NCBI GenBank assembly: GCA_033297205.1
Contig: MU859088.1
Location: 1-64,000 of the forward strand
Origin: Pseudoneurospora amorphoporcata
Lineage: Eukaryota > Ascomycota > Sordariomycetes > Sordariales > Sordariaceae
Direction: 5' to 3'
DNA length: 64,000 nucleotides
Under the pieces are notes generated by a model, which had not been told where the DNA came from, did no database searches, and saw nothing but the letters and a program-made list of their open reading frames with translations. Shown here piece by piece: positions 37,749 through 49,080 of the stretch. The position numbers were made by a program, and so were the translations under genes. Position 1 is the first letter of the stretch. Each line of letters starts with the position of its first letter.

Positions 37749-39536
37749 ATGCCAAGCCGTTCCGAGAAACGGTCCAAGTTGGACAAACACCGGGACACCA
37801 TCTATCGCTTATACATCGCGGAAAACAAAACCCTACCACAAGTTATTGACATTATGAAGCGAGAGCATCGCTTGTCGGCTTCGTATGTTACATTCCCTTT
37901 CTAGGCCAGGCCGGTAGCTAACCTCCGATGATGTATAGGGACAAACAATACAAACGCTTTTTTAAGATTTGGGGGTTCGATAAAAATTACAAAACCAACG
38001 AAATGGAGTCGATGCTCAAGATACGACAAAGGCGGCTCAAGGAGGGAAAGAAGACCGTGTTTATCAACGAGAATGGCGAGATTATACCAAATATCAAGTT
38101 CACACGATTTAGGAACCGGCGCAATATCACGGTATTCAAGGATGAAGAGTTACAAGAAGGTACGGTGGTACTTGCTATCTTCCATTTGGGGTCGTCGCTC
38201 ATGCTTGGTAGTCGAAACCCCGAGAGGCATCACCTACAAAACACCCGAGCCGGATGACATGAGAACCCGCTCAAGGAAATGTCCCAGCACCGACAGATCT
38301 AACGAAAGAACGCACATGGGGGCAGAGGAACCTCAGGCCATGGCCCAGTCATCTCAGTCGATCCACAGGGACCACATACGGCGCGAGTATTACCAAGCAC
38401 CGGATAGGCCAGGCTCGGCGTCATCGACATCCCATGTGGACTGGAGCCAAAGTCAGGATGTCCTCTTTACCAGTGTTGCCTCTCCTGCTCCTTCGGCGTA
38501 CTCGAACACTACAATATGTGCCCAAACTGCTACAATAGCGGCCTACACGTCGAGTGAGCACGGTCAGTTCGATACCACTTTCTCCCCACAGTCGACGGCC
38601 ATCAGCGACCCAGGTGAATACCAGGTATATCCAAGGCTAAGGCAGGGATCAGTGTCATCTATGCCGCCCCTTGATTACAATCCCAGCCGGGTTGGGCTCT
38701 TTACTAATACTGTCCCTTCTCCCGCTCTTTCTACATGCACTTTAAACACCACCATCGGCTGTGTCAATTCTTCAGTGGCAGCTTACGCGCCAAGTGTGCA
38801 ACGTCCGACGTATGCAATGGATTCTTTTCCACATTCATCAGGCGCCCACACCGCGGGTTTCAATCACTTGTCCGCAAGCGCAAGACCGGGGTCATCATCA
38901 TACAGTAACTGTCAAGGGAATCGTGTCGGGCCTTCCAGTAGTGCTTTCAACTCCTGCGCACGCCCGGCTTTATCGCTAAACACCAGATTCGGCCTTGATG
39001 CTTCATCCGCTTATCCCCTCAAAAACACAACCACTGCCACTGTTCCCCTTTCCACTCCATGGAACGGCCATGGTCAGTTTCCAGCCAATGCTTCCATCTC
39101 GCCGGCTCAACAACTCACTGGTTCCGGTCCCTACCCAGCATACGGTCAGGGAGAGGCACATCTCTTCGGTCCCGGACACTACAACTATACGGGCGACTAT
39201 GGCAGATATGACGGCATGCCAACGAACAATGTGAACAGCACATACTCTCCTGCTCTTCAGTCATACCTTAGTATGACCGAGCAGTATCCATCCTACAATT
39301 CCAACAACACCTACACTACCGGGTACCAGGGTGGCAATGGCGTTGATGGAAGTGTGGGTTTCACAGCTCGTTTCACTGCCATACCTCCTGGCTTTTTCTC
39401 CATCACCCCGGTCGACAAGTTCAGCACGATCGCTGTCCCGTCGCCAACAGCACGTGCCAGAGAGGCATTGGCCGCAATGGGCTCCATGGCATCGGCCCCT
39501 TATTCTGAGCAGGAGCCAGAAGAATCTTCCGGTTGA
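37749..39536 (+). CDS. Clr5-domain protein with internal repeats
   Basis: Exons 37749-37882, 37939-38159 and 38212-39536 join in phase to give 559 residues. Introns are 56 and 52 nt; the first has GTAGCTAAC as branch site. The Clr5 domain spans about residues 12-65: K-H-R-D-T-I-Y-R-L-Y, T-L-P-Q-V-I-D-I-M-K, then D-K-Q-Y-K-R-F-F-K-I-W-G-F-D-K-N. This helix-turn-helix-like domain occurs at the N-terminus of many fungal proteins, some tied to transcriptional control; DNA binding is inferred. A basic stretch follows (R-Q-R-R-L-K-E-G-K-K). The long C-terminal part is Ser/Thr/Tyr/Asn-rich and disordered, and contains three imperfect copies of a roughly 65-residue unit starting R-P-G-S, R-Q-G-S and R-P-G-S. 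The GTAG acceptor of intron 2 is unusual in context but restores the frame exactly. Confidence 0.85.
38406..39020 (+). repeat. Three imperfect internal repeats in the Clr5 protein
   Basis: Copy 1 is at about 38406-38597 (residues 184-247), copy 2 at 38640-38840 (262-328), and a shorter, more diverged copy 3 at about 38883-39020 (343-388). Shared landmarks are R-P/Q-G-S-x-S-S, L-F-T-x-x-x-S-P-A, N-T-T-I-x-C and A-A-Y-x-S/P-S. Confidence 0.6.
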
Positions 39537-41366
39537 GGAAGGGTTCGTGTTCAGAACTTATCAAAGGAGCTGTCAATGACTGTGAAATTGAGCGCAGAAG
39601 TTTCAACGCTGGTGAAGACGATGAGTTGAACGTTGAACGTTGCTCTATACGAAGGGAAAGAGGATAACGGAATTCCTTAGATCGATGTCCTTGGCGAGAA
39701 AATGGTTTGTTCGCTGATAATCAACAACTTCCAGTATTGTTTTCCACCCTGACTCTGCCTTCCACTTCTCATCCTTTCGGGGTCTCGTCTCGTCTTTCAC
39801 AGCCGGTGTGAGGTCAGTATCGCGATTCTGCGCATAGAGCATATGAAACTCTCACTCATCTGATGCCTTGCATAAGGGCCGGTGCCTGCCTCCCTTCTAA
39901 CACAATATCTTTACGTTCTGAAAGTTTTGACCTCATCATATCCTTGTTTGTCCTGAAGATCACACGTTCCATGACAGTCGCATTGCAGTATCTAATTAAA
40001 ACCCTTTCATGATCGCTCAACTTCATTTGCACTTGATCTCAGCCCTTCACCGATTCGGCACCGTTATTCGGGGTTTACACTGTCCCGTCTGCTTTGCTTC
40101 ACTTCCCCGGTCTGCACAATACGGCATTTAACAGGTACAGGCGGAACATACCGTTCCCCGCCATTCCTCATACAGATCTATCAAGCCTTACCAGAGTTGT
40201 TTGCCAGCTGTTCCTACCACACACGCGCCTCATTTCATGCCCGATTTTATTTCAAATGCGCCGTACGTAAGTATTGGAGGTTGGAACTCACTATAAGCAA
40301 TCAATTCAATGAACTAACCCATGTGTAAGTAGAAGACGAGCTGATCATGAGGATAAATGCAGGCCTTCGCAACCTCTTTACATCCCTATTTTGGGCCTTT
40401 GTCACCCTCCCACACGGCATGGATCGCACCGCTCGCCAATCGCAAGACGGCGTTTCTTCTGTCCAATCCCCATTCTCCACAATCGTGGCTTTCCTTTTCG
40501 ACGATTAGGACTTTTGCAGTACGACAGAACTGCAGAACAGCGATGATGGCGACGTGGAGAAAACTGTGGCGTTCAATCAGACGTTGAGTTTGGTTGAGAA
40601 CTTAAGCGGGGATCGCTCGGTCTGGAGAGGTTGATTTGGAGAAGGGACTGGGACAAGGACTGGGAGATGGAGGGCCGGAGGAGAGGAGGTGATGCTGATT
40701 TGGCGACGACGGGGGCATGGTTGATTGGCTAGGATAATATGACTTTTATTTTGACTGTACTGTACGCAGCTCATCGTTGAAGTTCACATTGAAAGTCGAA
40801 GTTGACGTCGGTTCAGACTTGGATTCCTTGGTCCCCTGACCTGACGATGTGACGTGGTTAAGGGTTGGTGTTGCACAGCATGCTTTCCCGGAGGATGCAC
40901 TAACTTATACGGCCCCACCTGTTCAATGCCGTTGGTCAAAGCTTCCATCCAGCGGGCTGAGTGGGTCCATCAGACCTGGGCCATGGACATTCCAGTCGCA
41001 AGCGGTCGTGTACCTTTAGAATTCTTCCAATCCTGCCGTCCATCATTACCATACAACTAAGTGTCCCATCTTCTCCCAAGTCTTGTTCTACACTATACAA
41101 GTCCATCACAACTTGAACCAAAACATCCACCGAAGCAGCACCAAACTTGTTCCCTCGAACTACAACAACGCGAGCGCTTCGCATCGCAAGCGCAATAGCG
41201 TCGCCATCACAACTTGAACACAACAACAACAACAACAAAATTGGGTTCAACGTCACATCACATCACATCGAACGACCGACCGACCGACCGAAGCCCTGTC
41301 TATCTATCTATCTCTCTATCTATCCTTCGTCCACGAGAATAGTGACCTACAAATACATCACACAAG
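39537..41366. other. Spacer and leader of the DUF4604 gene
   Basis: No supportable gene. The last 200 bp have ACAACAACAACAA, GACCGACC and TCTATCTA repeats (41220-41325), typical of a fungal leader. Confidence 0.5.
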
Positions 41367-42158
41367 ATGTCAGGCTCCAGCGGCGGCGGCGGAGGCGGCA
41401 AAATCAACCCCAAAAACCTGCACTACGACCGCTCCGCGACGCTCCCGCCCTTTCTCGCCCGTCTTCACGCCCAACACGCGCCCGCCGGGAATTTCGTCGA
41501 CGGCCCAGACCCGATATTAGCTGCGCGACGGAGACCGACGGGGAAGAAGAGGAGCGGGAGCGAGGAGGCGGAGGACGCGCCGCTGGTTTTGGATGAGGAG
41601 GGGAATGTGCTTGATACGGTGACGGTGGGGAAGGATGGGGTTACGGTTACGGTGATGGAGGAGGATAAGGCTAAGGCTGAGACTGAGGCTAAGGCTGAGA
41701 CTGAAGGGGAAGGAGAAGGGAAAGAAGAGCAGGGACAGGAGGAGAAAAACGTGGGGATCGGATCCGCGAGTAGTAGAAAAAAGAGGAAGAAGGTGGGTAA
41801 GGTTATTGGTGGTGGTGGTGGTGGTGGTGGTGATGATGATGGCGATTCAGAGCAAGAGGGAGATATCCCAGTCCCGGATAATAAGAAGAAGCGCAGCAGG
41901 GGAGAGAGTAAGACTACTGCTGCTGGTGCTGCTGCTGGTGGTGGTGGTGGTGGTGGTGGTGCTGCTGCTGCTGGTGCTGCTGCTGCTGCAAAGGACAAGG
42001 ACAAGGACAAGGACAAGGGAAATGACAGTGGGAGGAAACGTCAAGAGGCAGAGGCAGAGGCAAAGCCCAAGGCGGCGGCCAAGAAGAAAAAGGCCAAGAA
42101 GAAGATCAAGCTTAGCTTTGGTGATGATGATGATGAGGAGGAGGAGGAGGAGGGTTGA
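41367..42158 (+). CDS. DUF4604-family protein, low complexity
   Basis: Single exon of 263 residues. The N-terminal block K-N-L-H-Y-D-R-S-A-T-L-P-P-F-L-A-R-L-H (about 16-34) and the C-terminal K-I-K-L-S-F-G-D-D-D-D followed by Glu are the two landmarks of DUF4604, a short eukaryotic family of unknown role. Between them the protein is Glu-, Lys-, Gly- and Ala-rich with basic clusters (R-K-K-R-K-K, K-K-K-R-S-R) that could serve nuclear import. GGT, GCT and AAGGAC trinucleotide/hexanucleotide runs encode poly-Gly, poly-Ala and Lys-Asp repeats, so length variation between strains is likely. Function is not known. Confidence 0.8.
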   Translation: MSGSSGGGGGGKINPKNLHYDRSATLPPFLARLHAQHAPAGNFVDGPDPILAARRRPTGKKRSGSEEAEDAPLVLDEEGNVLDTVTVGKDGVTVTVMEEDKAKAETEAKAETEGEGEGKEEQGQEEKNVGIGSASSRKKRKKVGKVIGGGGGGGGDDDGDSEQEGDIPVPDNKKKRSRGESKTTAAGAAAGGGGGGGGAAAAGAAAAAKDKDKDKDKGNDSGRKRQEAEAEAKPKAAAKKKKAKKKIKLSFGDDDDEEEEEEG

Positions 42159-42810
42159 AATCTCGACCGACCCCGAGGATAAGTAATAAAGGGGTGTTGG
42201 GAGTTTTATAAACATAAAAAAACATCAACATGAACATGAAAAGGGGCATGCATGTCCGATCCGGTGTATCCATAGTGTACGTAGAGGTCGGTATATACCG
42301 AAGAGCTAGGTCGCTCGCTCGCTCCGAGAGCTGTCTGTCTGTCCCTGGGACCTACCTCAAGAGAGCCAGCCGAGCCGTTCTTATAATAGGCTGCAAAAGA
42401 TTCCACACATGGCTTGATGCCCAACTTGTAGAAGAGAATCACGGCATGCGAATGCACTTTGAGTAAACAGCACTCACTACCTAGAAGGGCAGCAATTCTG
42501 GATACGGGATCTAGATGCGGAAACACTGCATATCCAAGACCTCTCGAGGTTCTCGATGGAAAAATGTAAACCCGTCTTAGTCTCTACTAGTCCCCAGGAT
42601 ATATACCGAGGTACTTCCTAGGTTCCACGCCCGAAGGCAAGGTTTAACCACCTACCTAACCCCTCATCCCCTTCTCTTCTAGGTTCGTATTCACAAGTGC
42701 TGCTGCCTCTCGGTAAACTTTGTGTCATATCATATACATGCATCGTATTCTTCTATTAACGACCCACTAACGACGGTTCCCGGAAACCCTCCCTTTACTG
42801 GCTAGGTAAT
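42159..42810. other. Convergent 3' spacer (DUF4604 gene and COX4 gene)
   Basis: 650 bp between two stop codons, carrying both 3' untranslated regions. No gene seen. Confidence 0.55.
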
Positions 42811-44206
42811 TTACCAGTACTCGGGCTTGACAAAGTCGGCGAAAGTCTTGGGCTCCTCCCAGCCGTGGTGGTGGTCGTCGTGGTGGTGGTCGTGGGAGTC
42901 CTCGGGACCGAGGTAGTTCATCTTGTAAACGTTGCCGCACTCGGGGCAGCGCTCGATGGGGCGCTCGCGGGTCATCTGTTTGTTTTGTTTTTGTTGGTTA
43001 GTAGTAGCTTGGGTTGCGAGGTTGCAAAAAAGGGGGAAAGGGGGTGAACTGGTGGAAATCCAAAGGCAAAGAGGGAAAACTCACGGTGAGCCAGATGACG
43101 TTGTGGGAGTCGGCAGGGAAGCCAGTGCAACCGGCGTACTGCTCATCACCGGCAGAGCGGACGGGGATGGGGTTCTCCATGGTGCCTGTTGTGTCGTTTC
43201 AGCAATCTTCTCTCAAGTTCCTCCTAGTCGAATGTCATGTCATGTCTTACCCCTGCGGGAGGCATCAAGGGGCTTCATGTCGAAAATGTCGACGCCCTCC
43301 ATCTTGCCGAGAATCTCGAGACGCTCGAGACCGGTGGCCTGCTCGACATCGGTGGGGACAGTGCCGTCAGCGGCACCGGGACCGAAGAGGTCCTCCTTGG
43401 TCTTGATCTCTGTTGTCGCGAAAAGAGTAGAAAGGCTTCAAGTCAGTCATTCATGCATGTTGTTTTCGTTGTACGTATGCGCCTCGTACGTCACCCCGCG
43501 AGGGAGCTATGGGAGCTGCTGGGCTGGGCTGAATCTGAGCTACCCGGTGGAAGCTGTGGGAGGTGATAGGGGGGAAGTCTCGAGCTTGAGCTGGTCGAGC
43601 TTCTTCTCCCGTCGTTCGTAATGATAAAACCCCTCTTTATCTCTTCCCAATGCTTCCTCTTCCTCCTTTGTTGTTTTCAAAGCTCCCCGAAGCTTATCCA
43701 AGCTCGGCTCAAGCTTCGAGAAACCCCACCACAGCTTCCAGTTCGCGTAGCCCAGCTCCCCAGCAATCCTAATAGACTCAATCGTGACGCAATCGTCGCC
43801 GGGGGGAGATCATCATACCGGAGAGACCCTTGATGTGGGTGGTAGGGACCTTGGTCTCGGCGTGGCCTGGATTCAAGATAAAAACATGGTGTCAGTGTTT
43901 CGATCGGTATTCGGGAATGCAATTGATGCGTGGTGTTTGGTTGTCGCGAATTTGGTCGTGGTGGTGGTGGTGGTGGGGGTATGATGTCGTCGTCGGTGGT
44001 GGTGATGATGATGATGCTGCTTTTGCGCGGATATTTGCAGCTTCGCGATTGGAGCCTTTTTTTTCCTTTTTTTCGATGCCGTGCTTTTTTCAGGCCGCTC
44101 AAGAGTTCAATCACTTACGGCGCACAACGGTGGTGGCGATGCTGCGACGGAGAACGGGGGCAGCGGTGGCCCGGCGGGCAACGGCGACGGCGGTGCGGGA
44201 CAGCAT
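42811..44206 (-). CDS. cox4: Cytochrome c oxidase subunit COX4 (mammalian Vb type), mitochondrial
   Basis: Minus-strand exons 44119-44206, 43819-43866, 43251-43409, 43085-43185 and 42811-42975 join in phase to give 186 residues. An Arg/Ala presequence (MLSRTAVAVARRATAAPVLR) is followed by H-A-E-T-K-V-P-T-T-H-I-K-G, then the Vb core: G-L-E-R-L-E-I-L-G-K-M-E-G, M-E-N-P-I-P-V, and the zinc-site region Y-A-G-C-T-G-F-P...R-C-P-E-C-G-N-V-Y-K-M-N-Y. It is a nuclear-encoded, zinc-binding structural subunit of complex IV facing the matrix. The tail is His-rich (D-S-H-D-H-H-H-D-D-H-H-H) before the final E-Y-W; yeast Cox4 also ends in histidines. Four introns in so short a gene is notable but usual for conserved fungal mitochondrial genes. 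It shares a 744-bp divergent promoter region with the thioesterase gene. Confidence 0.93.
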
Positions 44207-44950
44207 GGTGAGGGTGGTGGTGGATGTGGTGTGATGTCGGAGTGACAATTGAACCGGGAGAGAGCGGAGAGGCGGGAGATGATGTTTCGATATCCGAAGC
44301 TGGTTTTGCTCGAATTCGCTGGAGTCCAATTGCCCACTCTACAGTGGTCCCACAGCTGAGCAGACGCCCCGACGCCCGGGCACCCTTCTGTCCGTTCTGC
44401 CGCTGGCAACTGGCGAACGTTGTTTGAGAGACGCTTGGGCCACTCTCTGGAAAGCTTCCCCAGGCTAGCTCAAAGTCAGGTGATATGGCACGTGGAAGCC
44501 ACAAGCATGACCCTAACCCTTACAGTAACTGCCAAAGAAAACAATCCAAGCTCCCGGCCCCGGTTCTAGCCCCGATCCGGTACCCGTATGCCGTGCCGTA
44601 GTGGATACCCGGATCGGCGCTCTTAACAACATGTCGGAACGGCGCCATGCCGGAAGTGTGCTAGCGGAGATCTTCGTTGGTCCCACCGGAGAGGGTGATG
44701 CCGTGTCATCACGTGGAAAGATGCCTCGGCACTTCCTCCTTCGGCCAAGCCAAGCTTCCCCCCCTCCATCCGCGTAGTATCGTCAGTTTCTGTGTAACTT
44801 GTCGCATTCACTTGACATTTTCATATCTTGTTGACTTTCTTCAACTTGCTCATGTCACAAAGTGCTACTTCTTCATCTTCACAACCTACATCAGAGTCTC
44901 AGCCGGAGCTACACACGGGGCCATAGCCCCCGTCCCCCCTCGACTTCAAC
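44207..44950. promoter_or_regulatory. Divergent promoter region of COX4 (-) and acyl-CoA thioesterase (+)
   Basis: 744 bp between the two ATGs. A CCAAT word lies at 44326-44330, 120 bp from the COX4 start; CCAAT sites bind the HAP complex that controls respiratory genes in fungi, so a role is possible but not shown. The 100 bp before 44951 is C/T-rich and looks like a leader. Confidence 0.4.
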
Positions 44951-46233
44951 ATGTCAGACTCGGAATATGACAAGCTCCTCTCCTTCCAAGAGGCCCTAGA
45001 GCTCGTCAAGCTCCCGCCGGACTCAACCTCCCAATACCGCTTCATCGGCACCCGCTCCGCCTACCTCCCAGGATGCGATTACCCACCAGAAAAAGAGATG
45101 CCCTCCTTTCACTCCGCGGCCTACGGCGGCCACGTCTACGCTCAGAGTGCCCTAGCAGCTTGCAGAACCTGGAGTGAGATCGAAGACCAGAAGAGAACCC
45201 CCCAGTCTCAAAAACTCGGTCTTCACGTACGTTCCTCCGTCGTTATTCCCCCCAAACGATCAATCATGTACTGATAGACAGCAAGCAGACAATCCACGGC
45301 TTCTTCACCGCTGCCGGCAACCGCCGCCGACCCTTCATCTACTCGTGCACGCCCCTGACATCCACCCGCTCCTTCAGCACCTTGTCCGTCACAGCCTATC
45401 AACCCTCGGTACCGTCCTCCTCCTCCTCCCCAACAAACGACCACTTCCCAGTCTCCGACGCCGCCTTGCCCCTTGCGCCATCACCCTGCTTCACAGCCAT
45501 CATCTCCTTCAAAGCGTCCGAGCCGCACAGCGCGGGCATCGCCATCCAGGAACCGCCTCCCCAGATCCGCTTCCGACAGATCTTGGGCTCAAGGAAACCA
45601 ACCGACTGGCCGCCTGCTCCGCCAGTGGACATCGACGGCGTGAGGGCCTTGGTGGGCGAGGATGTAGTCGGGCGGTTTCCCGTTGTAGAAATGCGCAAGG
45701 TTGACATGAGCGCTTACAACGAGGGGAAGCCCGTTCATGAACGACGAGAGCTGTTGTTGTATCGGTTGTTGAGACCGTTACCGTTAGCTTCAGATGGTAA
45801 TGGCGATGGCATGCATGATGCGAACAATCATGCAATTGTGCATGCCTACGTCGTGGATCGCAACGGGCTGCTGATGGCGTGTAATCATCTTGGCATGGGC
45901 TGGACGCTGGGGAAAGCGGCGAGCTTGAGTTATAGTCTTGTTTTTCATACGAACGTGGACGAGTGCGTCATGAGGTATGGGGCGAGGGAGACGGGGTTGG
46001 ATTTGAACCCCGATTGGGAGAGCAGGTCAAGAGGAGGGAAAGCCCAAGGGGAGGATCCGGGGGTTTGGTGGATCCAGGAGGCGTGGTTCCCTAGGGCGGG
46101 AGCGGGGAGGGGGATTGTGGAAAGCAAGATTTGGAGTCCGGGAGGTGTGCATGTGGCGACGGAGTATCAGGATGGATTGATTAGGAGCTTTGAGAAGGAG
46201 GAGCAGAAGCCAAAGTGGAATCCAAAGTTGTAA
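44951..46233 (+). CDS. TesB-type (double hot-dog) acyl-CoA thioesterase
   Basis: Exons 44951-45226 and 45289-46233 give 406 residues. The 62-nt intron has GTACGT and CAG; an AAG acceptor three bases earlier would insert one Gln. The first hot-dog has A-A-Y-G-G-H-V-Y-A-Q-S and H-T-I-H-G-F-F-T-A-A-G-N, matching the V-x-G-G-Q-x-x-A-Q-A and H-S-L-H-x-Y-F-x-x-x-G patterns of TesB. The second has F-H-T-N-V-D-E...W-W-I-Q-E-A-W-F-P-R-A-G-A-G-R-G and E-Y-Q-D-G-L-I-R. It should hydrolyse acyl-CoA to free acid and CoA. The last three residues, P-K-L, resemble a weak peroxisomal PTS1, so a peroxisomal site is plausible but unproved. Confidence 0.88.
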
Positions 46234-48757
46234 GGGCGTGAGTGGTGAGTGGTGTGGGGAGTGGCATTTGCATCTTGGTATCTAGGTTTTGGAGTATGGG
46301 ATAGCAAAGCGAGAGGTAGACTTTCGTCTAGAAGCATAGATGCGTACATGTTATGGAATTGTTTGGATACACTCCTTTAGAACTTTCTTTGGTTTTGGCA
46401 GAGAGCGAGTTTACAGTTCCTTGGATCCATTGGGTCTGGTGTCTCAGGTCCTGGGCGACAGACGCTTCACGTGGTCCAAAGAGCTGCAAGCCTGCATGTT
46501 CTCCTTCGGCTTGGATACCACGGACCCTTTTGGAATATTCTATGTAGTCGCCTTTATGAGGGTTATTACTTCCGTTGCCAGCATAAACAAAAGAGATGTA
46601 GATCGGGACATGGAAGTGGAGGGAATCCCGACATCGTGGTAAGGGTCCAACATGAATGCTACCATGATGCTCGCTTAGAGCCGAATTCCTTGCCTATAAG
46701 AGGAACAAAGAGCCGACACGAAGCGACGGCGACCATTTATCACAAACAGCGTTTGTTGGACGGAACGACTCTCGTGCGACTGTTTGAGTGTTTGAGACAG
46801 GGGCCCCGGCCGGACACAAAGTTGTACCTATCTACAAACCCATGAGAGAACCCGACATCTTCGAAATGGCTTCATGGCGCTGGAGCTAGTAATGCTCATC
46901 CCAAAAAGCCAATGAGGGATGACGAATTTTGACACCGAGGAAGGAAGGGGAATCAGCCAATGTTGGGGCCGCGTGATCAAAACATGGTTCATGTTGTACT
47001 TGGAACTTGGAAGTAGGTACCTAAGCAAGTAGTACATACGTCTTGGTAGGTAGCACAATGTGCTGTAGAGCTAGGTATGTATGATGAACAACCTCAGACC
47101 ACTCTCAATAACAAGGGGCACTTTAGCACTTGGCAGACTCTCTGGGGAACATGAACTGGTACCCATCACCAGAACAAAACATTGGAGGTAAAACCCCAAA
47201 AAGTAGGAAGCTGACCTCGGACGACAAAAAGCAAACTGAATGATGTCCAGCCAGGTCTTTGGTTTCCATGTTACATATTACCCCAGACTCTTGGGTGACA
47301 TGCATCACACTTTTGCTGACTGCCTCTCTGCACAAGGTCATTTGTCCCTCCTGACCAACTGCGTTTCCAGAATTCTCTCTTTTCACATTTCTTTTCCTTC
47401 TCCCGTCCACACAGCCCGTCCCCTTTCCGACCCGACAGCTCTTATATACTCACCAATCAGAGCATGCATCTTCATCTCGGATATAGCCCGTCATCCTTGG
47501 ACCTTGGTGACCAACCATTCAGCTTGCAAACTACAGTACACCAGCTGTTAGCTAACCCCGGCTCTTCCCTTATACCCATGTCGTGCTACCCTCTCGTGTC
47601 TCTTAATTACTAGGTACGTAGCCTGGGTAGCGAGGGCTGCTGGTGTTGTTGCTAGCTTCATCGCCCTATGTGCAGAAAGGGAGAGTCTGGCCATGCTGCC
47701 GTCGCAATGGAATGAAATTCCTCCATCAACAAACCTTCAATCCCTTAAACCGGGAAACTGTACTAGGTACTATTCATCATCACCACTTCCAGATCCAGGT
47801 TTCGTGGAATCTCGTCTTGGTTTCCATCCTGCTGGGTCGGGTCAGCCCCCCTCCTTCCAAGGCAGCGAGTTACCTCAGGTAGTTTGACCTTACCTTGTTG
47901 TCTCTTGCCCTTCTACCTACTCACAGCTACACAACAAACGTAGACCCGTACATACAGAGCTTTCCCGTCACCTGAGCACCTCGGGTGATCCAATCATCTT
48001 TCCATCTCGGTCATCTTCTTTCTTTTTTTTTTGCGACCACTTGCGGCTTTTGAAGCAAAAGTTGTCGTCAAATCATCGAATGAACTGAACCCTATTCTTC
48101 TTCCTCCTCCTCCTCCCCCCCTTCTCGCCTTTCCTTGAAGACGCCAACGCCACTTGCGCATTCCTTACCGACCAGACCCTATTACGACGGAACATATACA
48201 TAGGTAGTAGCCAACCCCCTCGGACCCTTCCGAGAACTGGCACACCACCATCTTAATCTTCTCTTCCAAGCTTTTTTTCAGCCTCCAACATCGAGTCACC
48301 GGGTTTTGATAAACCGAACAGAGGAAAAGGGTCTCATCGTTCTATTAGAGCACAACCAAGTTTCAGCTCACTTTACTTCCTTTTCTGTCGGTTCGGTGAT
48401 GAAGCTTAGTACTCGTCCTCCATTTCCGACTTTGTCGTTGTTTGTGCCTGCCGAATTGTACTTGAACACCCGAGAACCGACGACCGTTCCTCTCTCTACA
48501 AGCCCGAAACCAACGTCATCTTGAAGGACGAAACACACAGACCAAATAAAAAAAATGGACCATTAACTATTCAACCTTGGTCGTCCGTGGGTTGTCATCA
48601 GCAGCAGCAGCGGAAGGACTGGAAGCTGTGAGGGTCAGGAAGGAGGCTTTGTTTGTTGATGACGCATGAATGAGCGAGCTACTCTAGGCAGTTCCAGCTC
48701 TAGGTACGGTATTCTAGCTGGTACCGCGGTGGTGTTGAGGAAAGTGAGGAAAAATGA
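46234..48757. other. Spacer and leader of the Gln-rich gene
   Basis: No supportable ORF. TAGG/CCTA words recur. From about 47900 the strand is C/T-rich, probably leader, including an uninterrupted T stretch near 48022-48031. Confidence 0.5.
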
Positions 48758-48900
48758 ATGAGGATGATCGATGCAATGGGGATCCAAGTCGAGTTGTCCT
48801 CGCTAGAACCGCCTCGTCGATCGTCTCCTTTCGCGCAGCAGCAGTACGGACCATGGCACTACCACGATGTGCGCAGCTCAAGCCGGTACGGCTGGGGTGA
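48754..48900 (+). other. Out-of-frame overlapping uORF at the start of the Gln-rich gene
   Basis: ATG at 48754 lies four bases before the ATG at 48758 (ATGAATGAGG) and opens a 48-codon frame ending at TGA 48898-48900. Its context (AAAAATGA) is at least as favourable as that of the main start, so leaky scanning would be needed to reach 48758. Confidence 0.45.
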
Positions 48901-49046
48901 AGGGGCGGCGCTCATCTCGAACGCATTTTCGGAAGGGCGGTTGGCAGGAGGACCTATATGTAGTGGAGCGGAGGAGGGGGGGAGTAGTAAGAGCAACAAG
49001 AAGACGGCAGCGCCACGGCCTGCTCTTGTTGTCGAACGGGCCCTGG

Positions 49047-49080
<34 letters not shown>

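Noticed and set aside
41465..42016. Minus-strand Ser/Pro-rich ORF antisense to the DUF4604 gene
   Set aside because: Reverse complement of GAG/GGT repeats; no independent support.
42932..43621. 229-codon plus-strand ORF overlapping COX4
   Set aside because: It crosses four COX4 exons and introns on the opposite strand; COX4 itself is certain.
44326..44330. CCAAT word as a proven HAP-complex site
   Set aside because: A five-base word occurs often by chance; kept only as a possible element in the divergent promoter entry.
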